A DNA stretch of 64,000 nucleotides from Myotis daubentonii (lineage: Eukaryota; Chordata; Mammalia; Chiroptera; Vespertilionidae), in assembly GCF_963259705.1 (NCBI RefSeq), contig NC_081844.1:29528294-29592293 (forward strand). The letters are read 5' to 3'. This document shows, piece by piece, positions 48,241 through 59,999 of the stretch; within the stretch, counting starts at the first letter, position 1, and each line of letters starts with the position of its first letter. The notes below the pieces were generated by a model. The model was given only the letters and a program-made list of their open reading frames with translations, did not search any database and was not told the DNA's origin. The translations under genes and the position numbers were made by a program.

Positions 48241-49997
48241 TATCTTTCCTTTTATCTGTGCGTCTCTCCCCATTTGTCCCTGTGTCCATTGATTGTCTGC
48301 GTTGGGCCGGGTCTCGGGATGGTTCTATCCCTTATTATGTCTGTGGCTCTGGCTCTGGCTCTGACACTCCCCGTCTCTGTCTCAGTGTCCCTCCCTGTCC
48401 TCCCGCTCCTCTCTCCCTCTCTCCCTCCCTCTGTCTCTTGCTCTCACTTTCTGAACCTCTTTGTCTCTTTATCTCTTTCCCCTCCTTGTCACTCCCACCC
48501 AGGTCCCCCCAGGGATCCCCTAAATCCAGTATTCCTGCAGAACCATCAGAGGACAGCCAGGCCTCAGCTGCCTTCTCCTCTGGAGCAAAACCCCCCAGTG
48601 GAACCCTGAGAGCCATACTCAGGGCGCCCCCTCCCTCTCTCAACTTCTCCGGGACCCTAGCCCTTCCTTGGCCTGCCCCCACCCACCCACCTAGACCGCT
48701 TCCTGTCAGGAGCCCCCCTGGACCCCACAAGCGGAAGGCTGGAGAGTCCAGGTAGAGAAATTCCCCTTGTAGGAAAAGGACACAAGTGAGACAGAGGAAA
48801 TTCAAATTTCCCTTCACTTGGGCGGGGGTGGGAGGAGGAGCAGAGAAGCTGCCATAACTCAAAACCCAAAAGAGGAAGCAACCCTGGATTGAGAGATGGG
48901 AAGAAAGCCCTGCTCTGCCCAGACCAGCCGGGTGGACACTGGTCAGTCCTTGAGCTGCTCCAGGACCCAGTGGGAAGATGGAGTGGGCAGTTGGTCTCAG
49001 GCCTCCGCCAGCAGGCCAGGAAATGCGGGGGGATTTGGGTATAGGATGCCACACTAGGCTCGAAGTTCTAGCATTGGGCCCTGCGGGGGAATTACAGAGA
49101 GAAAAACCATAATGATACTGGCTCAGGTTAATGCGAAGGTGCTAAATGCTTCCGTTATGTAAATGGTTTATAACGAGCGACGTGTGGTGTCCAAACCAAC
49201 AGCGACAGCTTCACCTATGCAAATTCTAGCACCCCCATCTATTGTCTATTGACACTGGGAACGGAAAAAGCCCAGCCGTCAGCCCAGCAATCGGTGTTTG
49301 AATGAGCCAACTGGAAGATTCCGAGGTTTGCCCAAGTTGGAGAACCCACTGCATTGGACCAAGGTTGTTCCTTCACCCCTGCAGACCCTCTGACTGGAAT
49401 GTTCTTTCTCCACATTGGCAGCCAGCCTCGGCTCCCACCATCCTTCTGGGTCAAGATGATGAACGGGGCATCAGCCTTTACTTTCACTCTTCTGAAACCC
49501 CACTGCAGTGACAGTTCAGTGATCGTTTTAAAACCCAAAACAAGATGGCTAGCCAGCAGAGTGGAAAGCCAAATATTATTTGCCTCTTGGAATTTCACCA
49601 GCACCATCCCCCAAAGTTCAGTTATTGGTGACTCTCGCCAACGCTGAAGGAGGGGGTGATGGGTGGCCACTAAAACAGAAGAGTTTACTGAAAGTCAATT
49701 CCCAAAAGAGACATCAGTGTTTCTCCGGTTAACCAACAAATAAAAGGCCTTTTAAAGTGAATGGAAACAAGCATTTATTTGAAATAAAAAAGAATAGCTA
49801 TTCGGGATGCACCAATTCAGGCAGAAAACCAGTCTTCCTCCCACTTAGGAGACAAAGGCAAGGAGTATTTATGAGAAGGGAAGGAGGACAGTTACATCAA
49901 TAGGCAGAAGGCATTTCTATTGGTACATTTAACAGTGTTGTTAATGCTAAACAGTGTTTTTAATTTTTAGTCCAGCAAGTCATTCTATCTGCTTTCT
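48241..49997. other. Intergenic region upstream of TNFSF9
   Basis: No convincing gene. A clean low-copy region, with an AT-rich stretch and AATAAA near 49780. Part of 49700-49980 could be an old LTR that I cannot name. Confidence 0.4.
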
Positions 49998-50203
49998 TTT
50001 TAAAATATATTTTTATTGATTTCAGAGGGGAAAGAGGGAAATATCAAATGATGGAAGAGAATCATTGATCAGCTGCCTCCTGCGTGCCCTCCACTGGGGA
50101 TCGAGCCTGAAACCCAGGCATGTGCCCTGACTGGGATTCGAAGAACCTTGACCTCTTGGTTCATAGGTCAACGCTCAACCACTAAGCCACACCAGCCAGG
50201 CTA
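49998..50203 (-). repeat. Ves-type SINE, antisense
   Basis: 'tttttattgatttcagagggg' ... 'caacgctcaaccactaagccacaccagccaggct'. Confidence 0.85.
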
Positions 50204-51065
50204 TACCTGCTTTCTTTACAAACAGTTTTTTTGGGGGAAACAAGGCTTCTTAAGCCCAGCCCCAAGGTTATTTGGCCCTTTTTTTAACATTCCAAAGGTT
50301 TGAGACATAAGATGTGCACGTAAGTCTCTCTAACATGGCAGCTCCAGCTCCATTTTGAAGTAGATCCTTTTTTTTTTTTTGACACTTCCCATCGGGGTGG
50401 GTAAGTATCTGTTTTCTTTTGTCCTCCAAAGACCGGAAATAGCAGTGTTTCTGGTCAGAGGAACAGCAGTTATCGACCGAAAACATCTCTCTGAACACAG
50501 GACTATTGAGCAAACCTGTAACCTGAATGCAGGCGCTAAAACTTCCCCACCGCAACCCTCGCCCCCGCTCAACATCGGGACCCAGAAGATGGGATGCTGA
50601 CAGACCCATCTCTGAAGAATCTGACCGACCAGGAAGAAAGCTTTAAACATGCTGAGGCCACAGCGCCCTCCCCTCGATATTACTGCCCTGCGAAGAAGCC
50701 AATCTGTTTATTATTAACCCCTAGCCCACAGCGGGCGACAAAGATTGCCTAAGCTGACAAAAAGAACAAAAAGAGGAATTCAGAGGACTCCAAAGGTCAC
50801 CATCTCAGACAACCCAAATGAAAGTACCCCTCCCTCAGCCCTGTTGCATCACCCACCAAATTTCCTTACTAGCCCTTTCTGCCATCTAGAATATTCTTGT
50901 TTGTTTACTTGCTTACGATTACTTTTTCCACAAAAGTGTTATCTCCTGAAGAGGAGCATCTTCAACGGCTAGTTTTGAGTCTACCTCTAGTGCCTAGAGA
51001 ATGACAAGCCTCAGTAATATTTATGGAATGAGTGAGTAAGTTAATGAATTACAGCAATTAACAGC
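50204..51065. other. Unassigned sequence
   Basis: No gene. A weak L2-like 3' stretch at 50970-51050 (gtgcctagagaatgacaagcctcagtaatatttatggaatgagtgag). Confidence 0.4.
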
Positions 51066-51365
51066 ATCAGCTCTAGAGATCAACAAACTACAGTCTGAAA
51101 ACTATAAATTTTTTGTTTGATTGTTTTTTGTTTTTAAGTGGCTGGTAAAAGTCAAAAGAATAAGCCTATTTCCTGACATACAAATGATATGAAATTCAAA
51201 TGTCAGTGTCCACAAATAAACATCATTGGCACACGGCCACACTCCATTTACATATTGCCTGATGGCAGCTTTTGCAATACTACCGCAGAGCTGAGTAGCT
51301 GTGACAGAGACTGGCCCACAAAGCCAATATTTACTCTCTCTGGACCATTTTAGAAAAAAATTGGC
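51066..51365. repeat. Old hAT (Charlie-type) element
   Basis: 'caacaaactacagtctgaaaact' ... 'ggcacacggccacactccatttacatattgcctgatggcagcttttgcaatactaccgcagagctgagtagctgtgacagagactggcccacaaagcc' is a familiar ancient mammalian DNA transposon pattern. Confidence 0.6.
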
Positions 51366-52455
51366 TGCCTCAGCTCTCAGATTTCTTGCTGAGCCTTATT
51401 TTTCACATCTGTTAAATGAGAACAATAGTAGATCTCAAAGGGCAGTTGAGAGCTTGCTGTAGGCAGTGACAGGCACTTTGCGAGAGTTCAGACAAGGTGA
51501 GGAGCTGTCATGCTCGCGGCATCTTTTCGGCAACTCTGGCACACCATCATCCCAAGATGTGGATGCAGAAACTGACTTCACAAGTTGAAGTCACTCAACC
51601 AAGGAGGCACAGTGAATGTTCTGAAACCCTTTTCCACACAGAGGGGCTTAGTATGGCTCTGTTCTCTCCCTCCAGGGAGGGGAAACGAAGTCTGGCAGCC
51701 TGGGGAAGGCTCAGGCCACAGCCAGGGAGAGCCATGACGTGCAGCTGTGGTTGGGACATCTGAGCCAGGCAGCCCCACCCACCATGGAGCTGTGGGCATT
51801 ACCTTCCTAACACCTCTGTGCTCAGCTGTCTCCCTGAGGTGAGCGTGGGCCCATTTTCCTCATCGCTAGGGGTAGGGCCTGAATCCTCATGTTCAACAAT
51901 CATAGGGCTCAAGGGAGGGATGGGGCAGGAAGTCGTTGAAGGGGGAGCCCCCATCTTCTACCTCTGAGGCCCAACAAACAGGCACCTGCTCCAAGAGGTG
52001 GGCCTTGATTTTTTTCTAGAAAACTTCATTTCCTTTTCTCTGGGTTTCCCATTGTCCCCATCCCCTTGATGTGGCCTCGCCCAGCGTCAACTTTACTGTC
52101 CTGGATCCTCTGTGTGCCCCAGGGCAGAGGCAAAGCCTAACAGAGGATGGTAGTGATGTTTGCTGAGTGAGTGTACAAGCTAATGAGGAAAGGACCAAAT
52201 TGGGGGGCAGGGGGTGTGAACTGAGAAAAAGAGAAAAGGGGGAAGAAAAGAATTCAATGAGGTCTGTGAGAGTGGTAACATGTACTGAAGGAGGAAAGAG
52301 GCACAGAGAGGGGAATTACATTGCCCACGTTAGTCAAGTCTCTCAAAAAGCTGGGTCCTAGATAGGCCAGGAAAACACAGGGCCGGCACACGTGCATACC
52401 TGTCGTGTTGTGTAAATGTCGCAAGGCATGGTGATGCAAAACACTGAAACTTCGC
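51366..52455. other. Intergenic; MIR-like pieces
   Basis: MIR-like segments at about 51385-51480 (sense) and 51540-51620 (antisense). Otherwise nothing recognised. Confidence 0.4.
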
Positions 52456-52672
52456 CCTAGCTGGTTTGGCTCAGTGGATAGAGTGTTGGCCTGCGGGCTG
52501 AAGGGTCCTGTGTTTGATTCTGGTCAAGGGTACATGCCCAGGTTGCGGGCTTGATCCCCAGTAGGGGGTGTGCAGGAGGCAGCCAATCAATGATTCTCTC
52601 TCATCATTGATGTTTCTATCTCTCTCTCCCCTCTCCCTTCCTCTCTGAAATCAATAAAAACATACTTTTTAA
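52456..52672 (+). repeat. Ves SINE
   Basis: The head 'gccctagctggtttggctca', 'ctgaaatcaataaaaacat' tail. The duplication aaacactgaa lies on both sides. Confidence 0.92.
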
Positions 52673-52824
52673 AAAACAAACACTGAAGCTTTGTGGAGTT
52701 GGGGTGCATCCCAGGCTACTTTGGACTTGTGTGTTTCCAATGTGATGTTTTGTGTTCAGAGATGAGGAAAGGGGGCTCCATGTGTTCACAGATGTGTTTC
52801 TAGTTGAGAAACAACAAATAGCAC

Positions 52825-52975
52825 AAGATCCAAACTGTGGGGCTTCAAATCCCAGCTCTGCCTCTTGCTAGTTGTATGATTTTGAGCAAATTCTTTCACC
52901 TCTCTGTTCCTTGCTTTTCCTATCTGGGAAGTGTGGCTAACAATAGTGACCACCTCGCAGGATTATTGTCAAGAA
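52825..52975 (+). repeat. MIR SINE
   Basis: 'ggcttcaaatcccagctctgcctcttgctagttgtatgattttgagcaaattctttcacctctctg' is a clear MIR. Confidence 0.8.
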
Positions 52976-52984
52976 TAGGGAATC

Positions 52985-53290
52985 AGAACAACAAAGTGAC
53001 AACAAATGCATATCAACAAGTGAATCAAAAAATCTGATGAACAGAATAAACTGGTGAATGTAATAGAATCAGGAGCATGGAAATGAAGCGGACTGACAAT
53101 TCTTGGGGGAAGAGGGTGTGGGGGGTGTGGGAAGAGATTAGACAAAGATCTTATATGTATGTATGCAGTACCTATGGACGCGGACAGTGGGGTGGCGAGG
53201 GCCTGGGGTGGTGTGGGAACCGGGTGGAGGGGAACTATGGGAGAAAAAAGAGGGACATCTGTAATAATCTGAACAATAAAGATTAAAACA
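52985..53290 (+). mobile_element. HAL1 copy 5, 3' end only
   Basis: Matches the 3'UTR of the other HAL1 copies (caacaagtgaatc...aaaatctgatgaacagaataaactgg...aataaagatt). The flank agggaatca occurs on both sides (52975, 53314). Confidence 0.85.
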
Positions 53291-53299
53291 AACAAACAA

Positions 53300-54190
53300 A
53301 AGAAAAAAACAACAGGGAATCAAAAAAAATAAGGAATCAGAAAAGCATTTGGCATACAGTAGGCATCATGGTTGCCGATGGGGCTGACAGTCTGGTAGCT
53401 CTATACGATTGTATGCAGGGGTTGATCTTGTGAATGAACAACCAGGGTCCAAAAATTAGTATGGACATCCATTGCAAAGATGTTCTGATGAAAATAGCCA
53501 AAACAATCATCGAAAGTGAAATTGTCTGGTTATTGTTTGAAAATCAGTTCAGTAATCACAGGTGTGAAGGTTGAGTCATCTCTTTTGGGCTAACAGAAAT
53601 CTCTAAGGGTTAAAAAATAAAGTGCTACATACAAAATGTGGGGTTTCTTTCAGAGCAGAGGTACATTTGCATAGTGCCTTTCTGGAAGGTATAAAAGAAA
53701 TGTGGGATTTGGGCTGAGAGAATTTGGACCTTTTGCTGTATGTACTTTCACCCACTTGCATTTTCCATGTGCTACTGTTTGTTTTGAGGTTTCTGTATTA
53801 AGCATGGAATAGTGGTCAAGTACACACACATACACAAAGAAAGAAACTAACCAGTGAGTGGCCTGAACTCTTTGGAAGGGAAAATTTAGCCCCAGTGACA
53901 TCAAAGACAGGAAATGGTGTTTCCCTGGTAAGGACAGAGTAATATAGAGATGGGGAACACCCAGGCAGACCAGAGCAGGGCCCCAGGGACCCCTAAAAGG
54001 GGCCCCTTGTGAGAAGCCAGCTCATTCTGCTGGGAAGCAAGCCAGCCTGCCCTAGGAAGGAAGTCTCAGCTGGGCTATCACCTGGAAGGGACTCTCCAAT
54101 TTGCTCAGAGGCAACTGCCACTAAGACAGGTACAAGACACCCCTATTGCAGTTATACAAATGAAACAGACACACACAGAGACCTACACAA
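53300..54190. other. Unassigned unique sequence
   Basis: No gene or clear repeat recognised. Confidence 0.4.
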
Positions 54191-54193
54191 ACT

Positions 54194-54200
54194 CCCTCTC

Positions 54201-54281
<81 letters not shown>
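54194..54281. repeat. (TC)n then (AC)n microsatellite
   Basis: Compound dinucleotide repeat, followed to about 54640 by loosely AC-rich sequence. Confidence 0.95.
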
Positions 54282-54282
<1 letters not shown>

Positions 54283-54650
54283 CTGGACACATATCTATAA
54301 TTATAGATACACAGGAGCAGCCACCAAAGCTAGCCAACATGCACACACAGGGACATATCTCATCAAGCACAGGGAGGACAGAACAGTCGCACACACTATC
54401 ACACACATACCAAAATAGACATGGAGATACACAAAACAGGCACACACTGAGACAGATGCCCAGAGACAATAATAGATACACAAGAGCAGACACCCAAGCT
54501 AGCCACCAGCAGACACAAGGACACACTCATGGCCATGGTCACATACACCCACTAAAGCAAAGCCTCAGAGGGACTCAAACACTCTGGGGTGGGCAGAGAC
54601 ACAGCAGGCAAATCTGCAGAGGCCAGCAAGACACTTGAAATAAAGACACA

Positions 54651-54868
54651 GCCCTGACCGGTGTGGCTCAGTGGATAGAGCGTCGGCCTGTGGACTCAAG
54701 GGTCCCAGGTTCGATTCCGGTCAAGGGCATGTACCTTGGTTGCGGGCACATCCCCAGTAGGGAGTGTGCAGGAGGCGGCTGATGGATGTTTCTCTCTCAT
54801 CGATGTTTCTAACTCTCTATCCCTCTCCCTTCCTCTCTGTGAAAAATGAATAAAATATATTTTAAAAA
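54651..54868 (+). repeat. Ves SINE
   Basis: The head 'gccctgaccggtgtggctca', 'aataaaatatattttaaaa' tail. The flank aaagacaca occurs on both sides. Confidence 0.95.
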
Positions 54869-55094
54869 AAGAAAGACACAAAATGCAAGGCAACAACAAC
54901 CCAAGGAACCCAAGCCTTTCCCACAGTAGAGACCCAGGCTCCATCCTTCAAACCGCCCAAGATCCCCCCCCTTCTAAACGGAATCCAGGCTCTCCTTGAA
55001 CGCCCATCTCGCCCTCGAGGAACCTCGGGGTCCCTTTTCTTTCTTTCTTTTTTCTCCTTTTTTTTTTTTTTTTTTTTTTTTTTTGTTTTGTTTT

Positions 55095-55200
55095 GAGAGA
55101 GAGAGAGGATGTTTATTAAAGCTGGGGACCGCTGGGGGCTTAGTGTAGAAGCAACAGGAGAGAGCCTAGGCAATACTCCGCTCTGGCTCTCAAGAAACGT

Positions 55201-55279
<79 letters not shown>

Positions 55280-55500
55280 ATGGCGGGCTGCTGTCCGCTC
55301 ACAGCAAAGTCAGAGAAAAGGGGGCCTTGGAAACAGGTTCAGGGGGGAAGCCCCGGATGAGCTGCTGCCGCCTGTTTCTCCCCTGGTTGCAAGTTTTGTG
55401 GGGGCCCTTAGAGCTTAGGAGAGAAAAGTAAAGATGCACGCCTGGGAGGGAAGAAAAGCCTGGGCGTGCTCCAGAGAGAGCCGGTTCCGGGTTCCTTTTC
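55095..55500 (-). repeat. LTR-like repeat, copy 1, with GA expansion
   Basis: Shares with 62820-63180 the series 'gtttattaaagctgggga', 'agagagcctagg', 'ctctggctctc', 'gtcagagaaaagggggcctt', 'cccctggttgcaag', 'agtaaagatgcac', 'gtgctccagagagagcc'. The polyadenylation signal reads on the minus strand. A GA microsatellite lies at 55203-55278. Confidence 0.7.
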
Positions 55501-55947
55501 TCATCAGCAGCGCCCAGTGTAGGCCGCGGGCGCCCCCTGGTGAACCAGGAGTCTCAGTCCAGAGCTGCACGGAGTTGGCGAGGAGAGGGCGACTAGACTG
55601 AAAGGAGGAAAAGATGCTTCTGGGGTCTTCCGCCCCAAATCCAAGGCCTGCAGAGGAAGGGGAGCGGGGTGAGGGAACAGGGGGACGGTCCGGGGCCGGG
55701 ACAGGCAGGGCCCTTGGCGCTAAATAGAGCTGAGTTTAGCAGGAGCGGGACAGAAGACCCTCACCCGCCCCTACTCCACGCCGCTCCAGGTCCGGCCGGG
55801 CTCCTGCTGGGCTGGAACCCGAGAAGACAAAGTGAGACCAGAGGCGGGTTCCCATTGGTCCGCGCCCGACCAATGAGGCGCAGCGAGGGCACCCGGTAGG
55901 GCGGGGCGATCGTTGACTCAGAGGGAAGGATTCCGTCCCGCCCAGCA

Positions 55948-56058
55948 ATGGATCTCGGCCAGAAAATGACCACCAAGGAATCGCCCAAGATGTGGCCTCC
56001 CCAGCATAGAGTTATCGCCAACTCCGACGTCACTTTGACCCGCAGGATCCTGCAAAAG
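55948..56058 (+). other. Candidate coding first exon in CpG-rich sequence
   Basis: An ATG frame of 37 codons (MDLGQKMTTKESPKM...LTRRILQK) ends exactly at a consensus donor (CAAAAG|GTGGGC) after a GC-rich, CpG-containing upstream region (55840-55940). I do not recognise the peptide. It could be a first exon of the downstream PAP2-like gene or of another transcript, or chance. Confidence 0.3.
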
Positions 56059-56059
56059 G

Positions 56060-57329
56060 TGGGCCCGCCCCTTCCAGGGTTGACCCGGGTCCCCCCAAGC
56101 CCTGCCCACTCCCGCCCCGCCCACTTTCCGTCATCATCGCTAAGCCCCGCCCACTTTGCCAGCCTCTCTTTTCCCCCCCCACCCCCCCCCCGTACCACCC
56201 ACTTCCCCGTCATTCTCCCTGGGCCCTGCCCACCTCCCTGGTCAGGTGCCTCTTGCTCACGCTCCTGCCTCACCCACTTTTCTATTTTTCTTGGTCCAGC
56301 ACCCCCTCTCCCCAGGCTCCGCCCTTCCATGGACTCCTGTCTAAAATCCTCCCTCCTTCCTTGGGTTCCACCTCTCCAGAGTCCAATGCCTTCTCCCCAG
56401 GCCGAGCCTTCAATCCATCCCCAACCCTAATCTGACTTCCCTGGGGACCTAGCGCCGGCGGGTCTGACCATTTTGTCTCTTTCCTTTAGACTCCTCCCCT
56501 TGTGCCCCGCCCTATCTTCTTCCAGGCCCCACCCACACTATCAAGACCTTTTTTTGTCAAGTTCCTGGTGTGGAATGGAGCCTCCTAGCTAATGGAGAGA
56601 GAGAGGCCTCAGTTTCCCCAGCCTTGCCCTTCCAAGGGAAAGCCCCTTTCTCTTGGCCGTCTAACTACCGCCCCGCAGAGGGACCCTGCCCCTGCCCACG
56701 TGGTCTGCATCACCCCAGCCCGCCTCTTCCCGCGGTAGCCCCGCGAGGCTCTAATACCAGTCCGGGTGGGAGCGGCCCCAACCCCACAGTCGATAAATTT
56801 ATCACACAGGGTGTTAACGGGCCTTGCCCCACATGGTGATCTGGTTACCAGTGCCTGTGGCTGAGGAACCCGCGCAGATCAGTCCCGTCCCATTCCCTGC
56901 CACACTCCTTCACCGCCAAGATGTTGGTGCTATGGACATGCTATGTCTGCTGCTGGGTGAGCCTCCTTCCTCCCCTCCCTGCCCCCACCCCCAGCTTTGA
57001 GACATCCGTGAGGCCGTGGAGGGGTCTGTCTGCCTGTCTTTCTGTCTTTATCCAAGGGCGGCTAGGCTGGAGCCTGTGGTGTGTCTTCACATCTGTGCAG
57101 TCATCAGCGTATTTCTGGGATGTCTGGGTCAGTGTGTGTTTGTGTGAATGGGAGAGAAAGGGATTGTACACAAAAGTGACTTTTGTGTGTTTACCTGTCT
57201 TCCTGGGTCTGGATGCTGGGGTCAGCAGCTGGCTGTAGGGTTTTTTCTTTTTTTCAGTCTCATGATTTTATCTTCTCCCTTCAACCATTTTCTTTTTGTT
57301 TTTCATACTGTTTTATTTATTGTATGTCT
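56060..57329. other. GC-rich then TG-rich noncoding sequence
   Basis: 56060-56450 is C-rich (plus) with repeated 'ccgcccactttcc' words. An ATG-starting piece at 56921-56956 (MLVLWTCYVCCW) followed by GTGAGC could be the decayed first exon of the PAP2-like gene. Confidence 0.35.
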
Positions 57330-57420
57330 TTTTATATTGAATGTATTGGGGTGACATTGGTTAATAAAATTATAATAGGTTTCAGGTGTATAATTCTATA
57401 ACACATCTGCTGTATGACTT
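57330..57420 (-). repeat. L1 3' end fragment, antisense
   Basis: 'ttggggtgacattggttaataaaatt' and 'ggtttcaggtgtataattctataa' match the sequence at 63680-63740. Confidence 0.65.
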
Positions 57421-58133
57421 TTTGAGTTGCATATCTGGGTCCATCTATGTGTCTGGGGGTTGTCTGTGTTATATGTATATCCATGTGAATGTATGATTCC
57501 ATGTTTGTGCTCATGCATGTGTATCTCTGTGTGTGCATACAACTAGGTCTGGCTGTGTATGTACAGGGTGTAGAGTGTATCTGTGACTCCGTGTGTGTTT
57601 GGGTCTCTGTGTTGTGTGTTGTGTTGTGTTGTATTGGCTTGGGGGAGGTATGGTTACTGTGTCCTATGCATACACTTGGTCTATGGGAGCCTTTTCATGC
57701 GTCTGGGTTGGGGGTGGATCCAATGGTATTTGCGTAGTTAGGTGTGTGTCTGGGTCTATATGGACCTATGTGTATTGTGAGTATATTGTTACATTTTGTG
57801 ACTATGTGTGTATATCCCAGTGGGCAAAGTTAGTGACTAAAGCCCCCTTGCTGGGGAGGAGAGTCCAGGCTGGGACACTTAGAGCTCCCAGCCCAGGAAG
57901 GGAGTTGGGAGCTGTGAGCGGCTGGGTTCCAACTGCCTAGCTCCACCAATCTACAGTGGGCGAGAGAATGACAGGGTCAAAAGGAGGGTGGCAGGCCTGG
58001 AGGTAGGCTCATAGGGTGCATGGGCCTAACAAAGAGCCTGGCACCTGCTGGAGACAGGCCCCCTGCCCTTCCTGACCTTAAGATGGTGGGTTCAGGGGCC
58101 TGGACCCTGCTCACACACATTCACACCAATATC
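57421..58133. other. TG-rich and unique sequence
   Basis: Degenerate TG-rich stretch to about 57820, then unique sequence. No gene. Confidence 0.45.
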
Positions 58134-58141
58134 TCCTAGAT

Positions 58142-58970
58142 CAAGCATGTCAAAGTCTCGGCCCGCGGACCACATGCGGCCCACAAGGCATATTTTTGCG
58201 TCCCAGCCAATATAACAATATGTAAGAGACGTTTTAATAAAAATTTTGGAACTTAATTTTTACAATATCCTGTTATACATAATTATTAATAACGAACTAC
58301 AACATTCTCTAATGACTGATTACTATAATCATGCATTCATTTCCCTTACGTGTCTTACACGCAGGCACACCATTTCTCCCCACTAATACTAGCAGTGAAT
58401 ATTTTAGCAGCCGATTGCCACGTCATTAGTCTTGGACTGACTTGTTTGGTGTGAGCAACAGGAAATATTTCGCTTTTGGAGGACAAGAAAAATAGCTTTA
58501 TTTGCATTACACTTAATAATTTGTGCAGTTATTTAGTGTCTGCTAAGTTAATGTTCAAGAAAAAATATTGCCCTAAACTGTTCGGCTCAGTGGAGAGAGC
58601 ATCAGCCTGTGGACTGAAGGGTCCCAGGTTCGATTCTGATCAAGGGCATGTACCGTGGTTGCAGGCACATCACCAGTAGGGGGTGTGCAGAAGGCAGCTG
58701 ATCAATGTTTCTGGCTCTCTATCCCTCCCCCTTCCTGTCTGTAAAAAATCAATAAAATATATTTAAAAGAAAAAATATTAATTTTTATTTAAATGTTCTA
58801 TTATTTTATATTAATGATTATGTATTTATTTTAGCCCTTTGTATTCAGCATGTCTCTATCGAAATAAACCTACATTTCTATGAAAATTGAAGCTTTTGGT
58901 TTTTTGCGGCCCACATAAATTTAAACCTTGTGTATTTGGCCCATATTAGCCTTTGAGTTTGACATGCTTG
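58142..58970. mobile_element. hAT-type DNA transposon, non-autonomous
   Basis: Terminal inverted repeats caagcatgtcaaagtc / gagtttgacatgcttg and 8-bp duplications tcctagat (58134-58141) / tcttagat (58971-58978), one mismatch. Subterminal 'cggcccgcggaccacatgcggccc' pairs with 'gcggcccacataaa'. AT-rich core; a Ves SINE inserted at 58570. No transposase frame. Confidence 0.85.
58570..58766 (+). repeat. Ves SINE in hAT element
   Basis: Flanked by the perfect duplication aagaaaaaatatt (58557-58569, 58767-58779). Confidence 0.95.
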
Positions 58971-58979
58971 TCTTAGATC

Positions 58980-59560
58980 AACCAGCCACAGAGCCATAGA
59001 GATAGGCATGAACACACACACAGATCCCAGACATGGATGTGTGGGTTGTGCACACACCAGCACAACCCACACATCCATGAACACACCTGCATAATCTTAC
59101 ATACACTGAGATCACAAAAAAGAGCATATATACCCACACATGCACCTATGTGCACCACAAACACCTATTCACAGTATACATACACATGAGGCATGACGTG
59201 TGCACATACCAAGTCATGTGTATCTGCATTCATGTAGATCCCCAAGCACACAGGTGTGCATGCCAGAACAAACCACACACTTCCAAAAATACGTGGCCAC
59301 ATAGTCTCCTACACACCAAAAAAGACACAAGAAAGTTCACACCAATTTACGGCTACATAGAATTACACATTCACCAGGAAACATACATCTACATATATTC
59401 ATACAGCCACACTAAGAAACAGACATGCTCAGAGACACAACTCTTGTAGCAGGTGACATAGACATAGATATCCATAAGCACCTACACACACACACACTCA
59501 CAGATGCATAGACATGCACACTGGCACAATCATCCACACATACATCAGGACTGACACATA
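58980..59560. repeat. Degenerate CA-rich sequence with hairpin
   Basis: Loose CA repeats. A perfect 20-bp inverted repeat with an 8-nt loop lies at 59032-59079 (catggatgtgtgggttgtgc arm). Confidence 0.8.
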
Positions 59561-59999
59561 CAGAAAAAGTGAACCCTTGTCCCCTCATTATCCTAACTCC
59601 TTACCTACCTCATTCACAGGATCTGCCCATGAAAGGTGCCTGGGGTTCTCTCCACCTCTGGCCTTCTGGCCAGACCACTCCCCCTACCTTCCCACCATGT
59701 CCATATTGTGGAGACACAGGGAGGACAAACTAACCCAGAATGCCTAAGGAGAGTAAGCTCAAGTGACCTGTCCCTGAGTAGGGTCTTGTCTGCCCCCTGC
59801 AGTCAGCATCCCCACCCGGCTGAGTGAGAGCAGTTTGCTAGCACCCCACATCCGGGTCTTCTTTGCAATGAAACCACCATCACATGCACCCTGGTGGTTC
59901 ATTACATCGTTGAGGACTCAGCACTCATTACCATGGTCTTCTTCATCTCCATCTGCATGGTAAGGGGCCGGCCACTTTCACCCCATGCAGCAGTGAGGT

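Noticed and set aside
46767..48755. Open frames of 662, 545, 303 and 299 codons on both strands
   Set aside because: They consist of Leu/Ser or Arg/Glu repeats translated from the CT-rich microsatellite and overlap TNFSF9 exon 1 in the wrong frame; no domain or codon signal.
54152..54638. 209- and 124-codon frames across the TC/AC microsatellite
   Set aside because: Low-complexity translation of dinucleotide repeats.
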